Positions 1 to 6,063 are shown, counted from the stretch's first letter. The stretch: DNA of 6,206 nt from an uncultured Faecalibacterium sp. (GCA_934518555.1 CAKSXW010000075.1:1-6206), one strand, 5' to 3'. Notes: generated by a model from the letters alone, not told the origin. Translations and numbers: made by a program.

Positions 1-124
1 GCTGGTTAGCCACGCCGCAGGAGGTCTTGCAAGCGGACTGGCAGGAAGTCTGGCACTCGCCGCAGCCGCCGGTCTTGACGCTCTTGGTCAGGTCACGAGT
101 TGCAATGGTCTTGATACGTTCCAT
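1..124 (-). CDS. scfA: SCIFF peptide (six-cysteine ranthipeptide precursor), 3' end outside window
   Basis: This is the precursor of a ribosomally made, thioether-crosslinked peptide of the SCIFF family ('six cysteines in forty-five residues'), which is nearly universal in Clostridia. The partner radical SAM/SPASM enzyme (ScfB; CteB in Clostridium thermocellum) joins Cys sulfurs to other residues, giving a ranthipeptide. The reading is 41 codons from the ATG at 124-122 to the window edge. It starts MERIKTIATRDL, and the visible cysteines are residues 21, 24, 28, 32 and 36, spaced CxxCxxxCxxxCxxxC within a GECQTSCQSACKTSC core that is the SCIFF signature. The sixth Cys and the stop would fall in the next few codons. 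An AGAGAGG ribosome binding site (134-140) lies 9 nt before the ATG, and a strong promoter lies further upstream. The short size and missing stop make this gene easy to overlook. The biological role of SCIFF peptides is not settled; a quorum-sensing or regulatory role has been proposed for ranthipeptides. Confidence 0.93.
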   Translation of the reverse strand, partial: MERIKTIATRDLTKSVKTGGCGECQTSCQSACKTSCGVANQ

Positions 125-195
125 AATAGAAAACCTCTCTAGCTCAAAAGTTTCTCGTCCACAGGCAAAGCCCATGCACGCATTTATCTTTGATT

Positions 196-224
196 ATGAT
201 AACACGCAAGACCCCTTCTGTCAA
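196..224 (-). promoter_or_regulatory. Strong sigma-A promoter of scfA
   Basis: On the minus strand, a perfect -35 box TTGACA (224-219) is followed by a 17-nt spacer and a -10 box TATCAT (201-196). A TG two bases before the -10 (TGTTATCAT) makes it an extended -10. The predicted transcription start is near 189, leaving a leader of about 65 nt before the scfA ATG. The promoter lies just beyond the stop codon of the DUF2508 gene, so scfA can be transcribed independently of the genes upstream. Confidence 0.85.
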
Positions 225-250
225 GATTTTTCCGCAGGTTCCTTTGCCCA

Positions 251-544
251 TCAGCCGGAAACCGGCTGGTACCGGGCCAGCACGGTGTGGAGCCCCAGCT
301 CCCGGGCCCGGCCCAACAGATACCGATACCTGCACAGCAGGGCCTGCCGCTCGTAGATGCGCTGTTCGATGAGGTCGGTATCCACCTCCAGGTCAAACAT
401 CATCTCGTTGCGGCGCAGACAGAACAGGCATTCCTTCAGCTCCTCCTCCAGCTCCGGGTGGTAGCGTTCGTGCTCCGGGTCCCGGGGCACACGGGGCGAC
501 AGCAGGGTCCCGGGGGCCTGGGTGATACAACGTTGTTCCAACAT
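251..544 (-). CDS. DUF2508 (YaaL-like) family protein, 97 aa
   Basis: This is a small, soluble, highly charged protein of unknown function. Residues 31 to about 86 (counted from the chosen start) match my recollection of the DUF2508 pattern: an acidic helix ELEEELKECL, a DxDLIExxIYE-type centre (DTDLIEQRIYERQALL), and then RYRYLLGRARELGL. Bacillus YaaL is the named relative, at roughly 75 aa. This protein has an extra N-terminal tail of about 30 residues, rich in Pro and Arg, with no visible motif. No signal peptide or membrane segment is seen. Two in-frame ATGs exist, at 553 and 544. The start at 544 is chosen because the AGGAGG at 559-554 directly abuts the first ATG but sits 9 nt before the second. 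The gene follows the uncharacterised operon after a gap of about 90 nt and precedes scfA. Family assignment is from memory of the pattern and has not been searched. Confidence 0.75.
   Translation of the reverse strand: MLEQRCITQAPGTLLSPRVPRDPEHERYHPELEEELKECLFCLRRNEMMFDLEVDTDLIEQRIYERQALLCRYRYLLGRARELGLHTVLARYQPVSG
252..268. other. Perfect GC-rich hairpin at the 3' end of the DUF2508 gene
   Basis: CAGCCGG (252-258), AAA, CCGGCTG (262-268) form a 7-bp perfect inverted repeat with a 3-nt loop. It covers the last codons and the first bases of the stop codon of the DUF2508 gene. The flanks can add a CCA/TGG pairing with one bulge. No U-tract follows on the minus strand, so it is not a standard intrinsic terminator. 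It could protect the 3' end of the mRNA or act as a weak terminator ahead of the scfA promoter, but part of the palindrome is simply coding sequence. Confidence 0.4.
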
Positions 545-553
545 CGGCAGCAT

Positions 554-559
554 CCTCCT
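554..559 (-). promoter_or_regulatory. Ribosome binding site that fixes the DUF2508 gene start
   Basis: A perfect AGGAGG reads on the minus strand at 559-554. The first in-frame ATG (553-551) touches it with zero spacing, which a ribosome could not use well. The second ATG (544-542) is 9 nt away, which is close to ideal. The longer start that a longest-ORF rule would pick is therefore probably wrong by three residues. Confidence 0.8.
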
Positions 560-580
560 TTTTGCATTGTCCTACTTTCC

Positions 581-609
581 AGTATAGGAAGCTGCAGGCG
601 CAAAAGCTG
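581..609 (-). promoter_or_regulatory. Possible weak promoter for the DUF2508 gene
   Basis: A TATACT -10-like box (586-581, minus strand) sits where transcription would begin near 574, giving a leader of about 30 nt that just includes the AGGAGG. It is flanked by a small TTCC/GGAA dyad (577-580 and 587-590). The -35 position at 17 nt reads CAGCTT, which is a poor match, so this may be chance. If it is not real, the gene depends on read-through from the operon upstream, since no terminator is evident after position 636. Confidence 0.3.
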
Positions 610-635
610 CCGCATTGTGACGGTGGGGGAAAATA

Positions 636-1640
636 TCAGGCCCGGGCCTTCAGCGCACCTTCCACCTTTTTGACGGCCTGGGCAGAGGTTTCGGTCAGCT
701 CCCCTTCTTCGGTAAGGATGGGGGTGTCCAACAGGGTCTTGATGGTCACGGCAAGGCTGGCACAGGAGGCAACGGCCTTTTTGGATGCTGCCGAATAGCT
801 GCGGTAATCCTCCCCCTCCCTTTTCAGGATATCCTCCATCTGGTAGACCAGGGGCAAAAACCAGGCGTCCAGTCTGGCCAGCAGATTATAATAGAGGTAG
901 GTCCGTCTCCGGATGGCCTGGCATTGGAGGGAGGCCGTATTCAGCTGCTGGCTGATCTGGATGGCCTGCTCCCGGTTGGTGCAGGCCTTTTCCAGGCTCT
1001 TCTTGGCAGCGCTCCCTGCCACGAACCCCATGACCATCAGGGCCGGGCCTGCCACCAGGGACCCCAGTACCGCAGTGCCGCCCATCATCCCAAGACCTCC
1101 TGCCGCCATGGACCCGCCGCCAAAAAACGCCAGGGTGGCATTGGTGGCTGCTGCACCGCTCAAGGATGCAATGGCCGTTCCTGTGGAGGCGGTCGCCAGG
1201 GCCTGGGCTGCCCCGTAGGCACCAAAGGCCACCAGTGCGCCGCTGGCAGTGCCTGCCACTGCGCCCCCTGCCATGGACCCAGCAAAGTTGACCATGGACT
1301 TCATCTCTGCAAAGTACTTGGAGTCGATGTGAAAGTTCTTCAGTTCCTCCAGCCCCTCTGAGCCCCGGAAGTCCACATTTTTGATGCGAGAAAACGCTTG
1401 CAAAAAGGCCTGGATGCTGCTGTTTAAAACAAACAGCTTTTGCTGACCCAGCTGCTCCAGGGAGGTGCCGCAGGCCTTTCGCTCCCACTCCAGCCCCTTT
1501 GTGGCGTCCTCCACCAGTTCCTGTGCGGACCGATTGATCTTGGAGGCTGCGCTGGCATCCACCCCTGCCTTGATGCTTTTCCCGATCCCAAGGCTGCCGG
1601 TGGTTGCAGCGATGCCGATAAACAAAATGGGCAATGGCAT
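636..1640 (-). CDS. Uncharacterised protein with a long glycine/alanine-rich hydrophobic core, 334 aa
   Basis: The function is not recognised. Residues 1-20 are hydrophobic and glycine-containing (MPLPILFIGI...) and could be a membrane anchor or insertion helix. Residues 30-115 look helical and charged, with an LExLGQxKLxVLNSSIxxF block followed by RIKNVDFRGSEGL. Residues 119-211 are a continuous Gly/Ala/Ser-rich hydrophobic region with small-residue patterns such as TASTGTAIASLSGAAATNATL, then FFGGG and GGLGMMGGTAVLG; this suggests a membrane-inserting glycine-zipper module. From memory, near-identical ATNATLAxxGGG modules occur in many unnamed bacterial proteins. Residues 215-334 return to charged helices, including RRRTYLYYNLLARLDAWFLP. 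The ribosome binding site GAGGAGG (1655-1649) lies 8 nt before the ATG and overlaps the stop codon of the upstream gene, so translation is probably coupled. It is the third gene of a three-gene operon. It could be a pore-forming or membrane-remodelling partner; that is inference only. Confidence 0.85.
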   Translation of the reverse strand: MPLPILFIGIAATTGSLGIGKSIKAGVDASAASKINRSAQELVEDATKGLEWERKACGTSLEQLGQQKLFVLNSSIQAFLQAFSRIKNVDFRGSEGLEELKNFHIDSKYFAEMKSMVNFAGSMAGGAVAGTASGALVAFGAYGAAQALATASTGTAIASLSGAAATNATLAFFGGGSMAAGGLGMMGGTAVLGSLVAGPALMVMGFVAGSAAKKSLEKACTNREQAIQISQQLNTASLQCQAIRRRTYLYYNLLARLDAWFLPLVYQMEDILKREGEDYRSYSAASKKAVASCASLAVTIKTLLDTPILTEEGELTETSAQAVKKVEGALKARA

Positions 1641-1653
1641 GATCTTTTCCTCC

Positions 1654-2472
1654 TCAGCCTGCTATGAGGGCTTTTACCCCTTCCAATACCACATTCCGGC
1701 GGTTCTGCAGTTCGTTCACCATTGCCTCAATGGTCAAATAGGGCCGATCAGTGGTCTTGATCCAGTGGATCTCTTTTTCCAGGTCCATGGCTGTCAGCAT
1801 ACTGCTTTCCAGTTCCAGGAACACTGCCTCGTCAACGGCCATTTTTCGGGCAATATGACTTACCAGTTCCTTTTCTTCCGGGCTGTAGCTGCCGTCGCTG
1901 GAGGCAAGGACCAGCAGGTCCCACACCAGAAGTTCCGGCGTGATCAAAGGCCCCTGGTCCGGCTGAGGCTCCTGAAGGGCACGATCCACTGCCGCCTGCA
2001 GGGCGCTGCGATAGCCCCCCAGCTCTGTAACATTTTCCAGCTCCTTGCGGCAGGAAGCCAGCAGGGCATCCTGATACGCCTCAGAGCCCGGGTCCAGGCT
2101 GCGGCAAAGCTCCTGGAACTTTTCCAGCTCGCTGCCGCTGATTTCCCCGTCTGCCGCCATCAGGTAATAGATCACCCGGATGGCTACCGCTGTGGATACG
2201 GTCCTCTGGGGTTCGTCTGCCGGGGCTTCTGTCTTTCGGGGCTGCCGGACCGCATTTTCCAGACTCTGGCCCACTTTTTTGGTATTGTCCACCACGGTCT
2301 CGGCGGCCTTTTTGGCGGAATCGGCGGCTTTTTCTGCCAGATGTTTCACGGTTTCCAGCTGGATCGTTTCCGGCAGTTTCACCTCCTGTGCTGAACGTTT
2401 TACGGTCTGCGCCGAATCCTGAATCTTGCTTTGCAGCTCCTTCAGCCCTTTGCCAAATTCGATTTTTGCCAT
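1654..2472 (-). CDS. TerB-like domain protein with amphipathic Lys/Ala-rich N-terminus, 272 aa
   Basis: Three parts can be seen. Residues 1-76 are Lys/Ala/Glu-rich with a helix-repeat character (AEKAADSAKKAAETVVDN), resembling amphipathic lipid-binding or LEA-type helices. Residues 77-92 are a Pro/charged linker. Residues 93 to about 235 carry two TerB-type motifs: IYYLMAADGEISGSELEKF (ADGEIS at 107-112) and LLVLASSDGSYSPEEKELV (SDGSYSPEE at 192-200). In the TerB/tellurite-resistance and DjlA families, an (A)xDGxhxxxE signature forms an acidic, possibly metal-binding, helical fold. The C-terminus (236-272) is short and has no recognised motif. No signal peptide is present, so it is probably cytoplasmic, perhaps at the membrane face. 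The AAGGAG site (2487-2482) lies 9 nt before the ATG and overlaps the stop of the upstream gene. It is the middle gene of the operon. The TerB link rests on motif resemblance alone, and resistance to tellurite should not be assumed. Confidence 0.82.
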   Translation of the reverse strand: MAKIEFGKGLKELQSKIQDSAQTVKRSAQEVKLPETIQLETVKHLAEKAADSAKKAAETVVDNTKKVGQSLENAVRQPRKTEAPADEPQRTVSTAVAIRVIYYLMAADGEISGSELEKFQELCRSLDPGSEAYQDALLASCRKELENVTELGGYRSALQAAVDRALQEPQPDQGPLITPELLVWDLLVLASSDGSYSPEEKELVSHIARKMAVDEAVFLELESSMLTAMDLEKEIHWIKTTDRPYLTIEAMVNELQNRRNVVLEGVKALIAG

Positions 2473-2485
2473 GTGCTGTTTCTCC

Positions 2486-4168
2486 TTACAATATCAACGC
2501 ATCCTGGGAGCCCATAAGTTCATCAAATTCCTCCTGGCTGGCAAACTGCGGCTTGCGGCCAAGGGCTTCCTGGATGGCTCCGCTCCCACCAATGACCAGC
2601 TGGGAGTTTCCTGTTTCCACTCCCTCCTGTATGACCGCAAAGCCCTTCAGGAATGCTGTAATATCCTCCACCAGGAAGGCGGTGACCTGCTGCTCCAGCC
2701 ATGCCTGGTACTCCTCCAGCCGCTGGCATACCGCCTGGGTCTGCTGCTCTGCCAGGAGCCGCTTTTGATGGAGCAAATCCCCTTCCTTTTTCTCGGCAGA
2801 GATCTCTTTTACAATGGCATACACAGCCCTGCCTGCCCCCACGTAGTTGTACCTTACCACAAATTTGCTGGCAAAAAGGACCATGTTTGCCTGAGATTCC
2901 ACCGCTGCATGGACTGCCGCATCTGCCGTATCTGCCACGTTGAAGGTCATGGACGCAACGGTCAGCATCCGATCCACCGAACGGTTGCCAAAGGGGATCA
3001 CCTTGTTCCAGCTGATGGCCTTCAGGCTGCCGCCCTCCTGCTCCACCCGGGCCTGTTCCTTGCCCAGCTCTGCGGCAAAGTACAGTACCCTGGTACACAG
3101 CTCCACAAAAAGCACCGGGACCCATTGTTTTTTTGCCGCATGGACCGCCGCCAACTCGTGGCGCAGATCCAGCTTTTGGCGTTGGTACAGGTCATCCACC
3201 AGGTGCGGCAACTGGGTATCCTTCAAGCCCGGTAGAGCGGCGACCTCGTACAAAAAGGAAAGGAACACCCCGGGGATCCCCATCCCTGCCCCAGCGGTAT
3301 TTTTGGAACCTCCCATATCGCTGACCAGGTGACCAAACCAGTTGTCCGCACAGGCTGCCACCCGGGTCAAGAGGGGGGCCGATGCCGCAAGATGGGCTAT
3401 GCATTGCATCGTTTTGGGCAGTGCTTCGCCGGTTTTGTCCTCATAGACCTTTTCAGAGATGCAGACCAGCCAGTTCAAAAGCCCCGTCAGCACCGCCGGA
3501 AGGACCACCCTTTCCAGGTCCTCTTTTGTGGTCTCCACCATCAAAAAGTGCCATGTGCCGTCACGGTTCACAAAGGTCCCCACCCGAAGGAATTGCACCA
3601 CGATGGCGGCAAGCAGGCCCACCGGCGTCGGGTGGTGGGCCAGGTCTGCCAGGTGATGGTCCTTGGCTGAAACGTGGATTCCTGCCCCCTTCCACACGTT
3701 GTCCTGTGCGACCTTGAACTCCTGCTCCAGCTCCCCGATGGCATCCTTCAGGCGGTCCCGGCCCATGCCCCGGGACTTGGCGTATTCCTGGATAAACCGA
3801 TTCACCTGTTGGTGGGACAAAGCAAGGTCCCCGTCTGTAACCACCGTCTGGCCCACATACAAGGCGTCTATAACGCCTGCCATCAGGCCTGTCCCCACTG
3901 CAAGGGCATATTCTTCCGGGTCAACGTGGCTGGTGTACCGCTCCAGCTCCCGGTCCACACGCTCCAGTTCCTTGCAGATCTCTGCTTCGGTGGTGCCTGC
4001 AAAGGCTGCTGTTTTTATATCCACCTCTGCCAGGACTTCCTCCGTGGACTGGAGTTTCTCCTGTTCTGGGTCCCGTTCTCGGGACGAGACCAGCCCGGAG
4101 GCAAAACTCCATGCCGGAAGCCTCTCAGGCTCTCGCACCTGCACCTCCCATTCCGGGTTTAACACCAT
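2486..4168 (-). CDS. Large uncharacterised protein with His/Asp-rich motifs, 560 aa, first gene of operon
   Basis: There is no confident functional match. Residues 60-80 and 130-155 are charged helices. A striking cluster at 169-182 reads KDHHLADLAHHPTP (Asp170, His171, His172, Asp175, His178, His179), followed by a hydrophobic stretch and FVNRDGTWHFLMVE (199-212). A second cluster, ADNWFGHLVSDMGGS (274-288; Asp275, His280, Asp284), leads into a glycine-rich GAGMGIPG (293-300). Paired HxxxD and DHH clusters are the sort of residues that bind metals in some hydrolases, but this is inference. Hydrophobic segments at about 184-196, 221-237, 299-312 and 349-366 could touch the membrane, with no clear signal peptide. 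A block at 399-419 (DRMLTVASMTFNVADTADAA) and a C-terminal tail (535-560) with FASQEEFDELMGSQDAL look conserved in style. The ATG at 4168 has AGGTGG (4182-4177) 8 nt upstream and its own promoter beyond. I recall similar unnamed Firmicutes proteins but no function. Confidence 0.87.
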   Translation of the reverse strand: MVLNPEWEVQVREPERLPAWSFASGLVSSRERDPEQEKLQSTEEVLAEVDIKTAAFAGTTEAEICKELERVDRELERYTSHVDPEEYALAVGTGLMAGVIDALYVGQTVVTDGDLALSHQQVNRFIQEYAKSRGMGRDRLKDAIGELEQEFKVAQDNVWKGAGIHVSAKDHHLADLAHHPTPVGLLAAIVVQFLRVGTFVNRDGTWHFLMVETTKEDLERVVLPAVLTGLLNWLVCISEKVYEDKTGEALPKTMQCIAHLAASAPLLTRVAACADNWFGHLVSDMGGSKNTAGAGMGIPGVFLSFLYEVAALPGLKDTQLPHLVDDLYQRQKLDLRHELAAVHAAKKQWVPVLFVELCTRVLYFAAELGKEQARVEQEGGSLKAISWNKVIPFGNRSVDRMLTVASMTFNVADTADAAVHAAVESQANMVLFASKFVVRYNYVGAGRAVYAIVKEISAEKKEGDLLHQKRLLAEQQTQAVCQRLEEYQAWLEQQVTAFLVEDITAFLKGFAVIQEGVETGNSQLVIGGSGAIQEALGRKPQFASQEEFDELMGSQDALIL

Positions 4169-4211
4169 AAAAATTCCACCTCGCCTTTTTTCACAACCGG
4201 GTCATGGTCTG

Positions 4212-4240
4212 ATTGTATCATCCAATCCGGACCAATGCAA
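4212..4240 (-). promoter_or_regulatory. Promoter of the three-gene operon
   Basis: On the minus strand, TTGCAT (4240-4235), a 17-nt spacer and TACAAT (4217-4212) form a promoter. A TG one base before the -10 (TGATACAAT) gives an extended -10 that compensates for the imperfect -35. The predicted start is near 4205, about 37 nt before the ATG of the 560-aa gene. It lies after the guaA terminator, so the operon is a separate transcription unit. Confidence 0.75.
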
Positions 4241-4273
4241 GACGCTTGCCCCTTCTCTCCCCGTCTATGCAGC

Positions 4274-4318
4274 AAAAAGCCCCCTGAAAGGCACGATTTC
4301 TCGTTCCTCTCAGGGGGC
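4274..4318 (-). terminator. Intrinsic terminator of guaA
   Basis: Read on the minus strand, GCCCCCTGA (4318-4310) pairs perfectly with TCAGGGGGC (4287-4279). An inner stem AGG/CCT and ACGA/TCGT is capped by a GAAA tetraloop, and five T's (4278-4274) follow at once. It begins 16 nt after the guaA stop codon. On the plus strand the nearest T-run is about 9 nt past the stem, so the minus-strand orientation fits best. Confidence 0.93.
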
Positions 4319-4334
4319 ATTGTACTGTTTTTAA

Positions 4335-5885
4335 TTACTCGAGCTCAATGGTTGCCGGCGGCTTACCGGTGCAGTCGTAGAACACCCGGTTGACGTGTTT
4401 GACCTCATTGACGATGCGGCTGGTGACGATACCCAGAACGCTCCAGGGCATATCGTAGCTCTCGGCGGTCATGAAGTCGGTGGTGGTGACGGCACGGAGG
4501 GCCACGGCGTAGTCGTAAGTGCGCTCATCGCCCATGACGCCCACGCTCTGCATATTGGTCAGAGCGGCGTAATACTGGCTGATCTCCTTATCCAGGCCAG
4601 CCTTAGCGATCTCCTCACGCCAGATGGCGTCGGCATCCTGCACGATGGTGACCTTTTCCGGGGTCACCTCGCCGATGATGCGGATGCCCAGGCCCGGGCC
4701 CGGGAAGGGCTGACGGCTCACCAGGTACTCCGGCAGGCCCAGCTCACGGCCGGCCTGACGCACCTCGTCCTTGAACAGGTTCCGCAGGGGCTCCACCAGG
4801 TCCTTGAAGTCCACGGTGTCGGGGAGGCCGCCTACGTTGTGGTGGCTCTTAATGACGGTGGACTCGCCGCCCAGGCCGCTTTCCACCACGTCGGGGTAGA
4901 TGGTGCCCTGTGCCAGGAAGTCCACCTTACCGATCTGCTTTGCCTGCTCCTCAAAGACCCGGATAAACTCCTCGCCGATGATCTTGCGCTTGCGCTCCGG
5001 CTCAGTGACGCCCTTCAGCTTGCTGAAGTAGCGGTCCCGGGCGTCCACACAGATGAAGTTGATATCAAAGCCGTTGGCATTGCCGGGGCCAAAGACAGAG
5101 CAGACTTCCTCTTTTTCGTTCTTCCGCAGCAGGCCGTGGTCCACAAACACGCAGGTGAGCTGCTTGCCAATGGCCTTGGCCAGCATGGCAGCCAGCACCG
5201 AGGAGTCCACGCCGCCGGACAGGGCGCACAGCACCTTGCCGTCGCCGATGCGCTCCCGGAGGGCCTGGACATTGTTCTCCACAAAGGAGTCCATCTTCCA
5301 GTCGCCGGAGCAGCCGCAGACGTTGTACACGAAGTTGTGCAGCATCTTTTTGCCCTCAGCGGTGTGCAGCACTTCCGGATGGAACTGCACAGCGTAAAGG
5401 CCCTTTTCCGCATTTTCCACAGCAGCCACAGGGCAGTTTGCGGTGTGGGCGGTGATCTTGAAACAGGGGGCAGCCTGCTCAATGTAATCGTTGTGGCTCA
5501 TCCAGCAGATGGTGGAGGGCTGCACATCGGTAAACAGCTTGCTCTGGGTGTCCACGAACACCTCGGTCTTGCCGTACTCACGCTCCGGTGCACGGCAGAC
5601 ATGGCCCCCCAGCAGGTGCATCATCAGCTGGCTGCCGTAGCAGATGCCCAGCACGGGCACGCCCCAGTTGAAGATCTCCGGGTCGATGGTGGGGGAATCT
5701 TCCAGATAGACGCTGTTGGGGCCGCCGGTAAAGATGATGCCCTTGGGGTTCTTTGCCTTGATGACCGACAGGTCGGTTTTATAGGAATAGATTTCACAGT
5801 AGACATTGTTCTCGCGGACACGGCGAGCGATCAGCTGATTGTACTGGCCGCCAAAGTCCAGCACGATGACAGTTTCATGCTGCAT
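4335..5885 (-). CDS. guaA: GMP synthase (glutamine-hydrolysing)
   Basis: This enzyme catalyses the last step of guanine nucleotide synthesis in the cytoplasm: XMP + ATP + glutamine + water give GMP + AMP + PPi + glutamate. The 516-aa length is normal for the two-domain bacterial enzyme. Residues 1 to about 190 are a class I glutamine amidotransferase with nucleophile Cys82 in GICYGSQ and catalytic His169/Glu171 in FHPE. Residues from about 200 to 395 are the ATP pyrophosphatase domain with the P-loop SGGVDSS (223-229), [11 protein letters not shown] (326-336) and KSHHN (346-350). The C-terminal dimerisation domain contains [10 protein letters not shown] (391-400) and ends in KPPATIELE, where many family members have TIEWE. 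The start at 5885 is supported by GGGAGGAG (5899-5892), 6 nt upstream. It has its own promoter and terminator, so it is monocistronic between tuf and the unknown operon. Frame and motifs are intact throughout. Confidence 0.99.
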   Translation of the reverse strand: MQHETVIVLDFGGQYNQLIARRVRENNVYCEIYSYKTDLSVIKAKNPKGIIFTGGPNSVYLEDSPTIDPEIFNWGVPVLGICYGSQLMMHLLGGHVCRAPEREYGKTEVFVDTQSKLFTDVQPSTICWMSHNDYIEQAAPCFKITAHTANCPVAAVENAEKGLYAVQFHPEVLHTAEGKKMLHNFVYNVCGCSGDWKMDSFVENNVQALRERIGDGKVLCALSGGVDSSVLAAMLAKAIGKQLTCVFVDHGLLRKNEKEEVCSVFGPGNANGFDINFICVDARDRYFSKLKGVTEPERKRKIIGEEFIRVFEEQAKQIGKVDFLAQGTIYPDVVESGLGGESTVIKSHHNVGGLPDTVDFKDLVEPLRNLFKDEVRQAGRELGLPEYLVSRQPFPGPGLGIRIIGEVTPEKVTIVQDADAIWREEIAKAGLDKEISQYYAALTNMQSVGVMGDERTYDYAVALRAVTTTDFMTAESYDMPWSVLGIVTSRIVNEVKHVNRVFYDCTGKPPATIELE

Positions 5886-5929
5886 GATGTTCTCCTCCCT
5901 GTTGCAGGTATGCTTTTATAGATTACTTT

Positions 5930-5958
5930 ATTATAGCACATTCCACAACCAAAAGCGA
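5930..5958 (-). promoter_or_regulatory. guaA promoter with consensus extended -10
   Basis: A perfect TATAAT (5935-5930, minus strand) is preceded by TGC, giving the extended -10 TGCTATAAT. The -35 position, 17 nt upstream, reads TCGCTT and is weak, as is usual for extended -10 promoters. Transcription should start near 5923, giving a leader of about 38 nt. That is too short for a purine riboswitch, so control is more likely at initiation. Confidence 0.75.
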
Positions 5959-5967
5959 TATCTTTTG
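5950..5967. promoter_or_regulatory. Operator-like inverted repeat over the guaA -35 zone
   Basis: CAAAAG (5950-5955), a 6-nt spacer and CTTTTG (5962-5967) form a perfect dyad. A TG after the right arm can pair with a CA further left if one C is bulged out. It covers the -35 position of the guaA promoter, where a repressor or activator would act. The sequence does not match a regulator site that I can name. Confidence 0.35.
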
Positions 5968-6025
5968 TGAGTTCAAGCAGATTTATTTTTTCACAATGGG
6001 GGCGTTTTCTGCCCACCAAAGCAAT

Positions 6026-6058
6026 GCAAAAGGCCCCTGCCTCTGCAGAAGCCTTTGC
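6026..6058. other. Second stem-loop after tuf, without U-tract
   Basis: On the minus strand, GCAAAGGCTTCTGC (6058-6045) pairs with GCAGGGGCCTTTTGC (6040-6026), with G-T wobbles and one bulged base, around a 4-nt loop. It follows the tuf terminator directly, but no T-run comes after it. It may be a back-up terminator relic or an mRNA-stabilising hairpin. Confidence 0.5.
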
Positions 6059-6063
6059 AAAAC

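Noticed and set aside
128..155. Hairpin in the scfA leader placing the ribosome binding site in the loop
   Set aside because: The stem is only 6 bp, AT-rich and bulged, so it is unlikely to regulate translation.
560..635. Intrinsic terminator after the three-gene operon
   Set aside because: Only weak pairings (GCAG/CTGC type) and no T-run on the minus strand; read-through into the DUF2508 gene remains possible.
638..649. 12-nt perfect palindrome AGGCCCGGGCCT at the end of the 334-aa gene
   Set aside because: It has no loop, encodes ordinary residues (KARA), and GC-rich palindromes of this size arise by chance here.
886..1488. A 200-codon open frame on the minus strand in another phase of the 334-aa gene
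   Set aside because: Its Gly/Arg/His/Cys-rich sequence is a typical off-frame product, and the in-frame gene has a strong ribosome binding site and coherent helices.
1465..2394. A 309-codon open frame on the plus strand
   Set aside because: It overlaps the TerB-like gene and the start of the 334-aa gene in antisense, with no motif and no good ribosome binding site; it is a shadow of the minus-strand genes.
2426..3235. A 269-codon open frame on the plus strand
   Set aside because: It is antisense to the 560-aa gene, has low-complexity Leu/Gln/His-rich content and no domain.
4395..5921. A 508-codon open frame on the plus strand opposite guaA
   Set aside because: Its translation is His/Val/Gly/Asp-rich with no recognisable domain, it lies entirely opposite a certain gene, and long antisense frames are expected in codon-biased GC-rich genes.
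5886..6060. Possible purine (guanine) riboswitch upstream of guaA
   Set aside because: The promoter -10 lies at 5930-5935, leaving a leader of only about 38 nt, which is too short for the three-stem aptamer.
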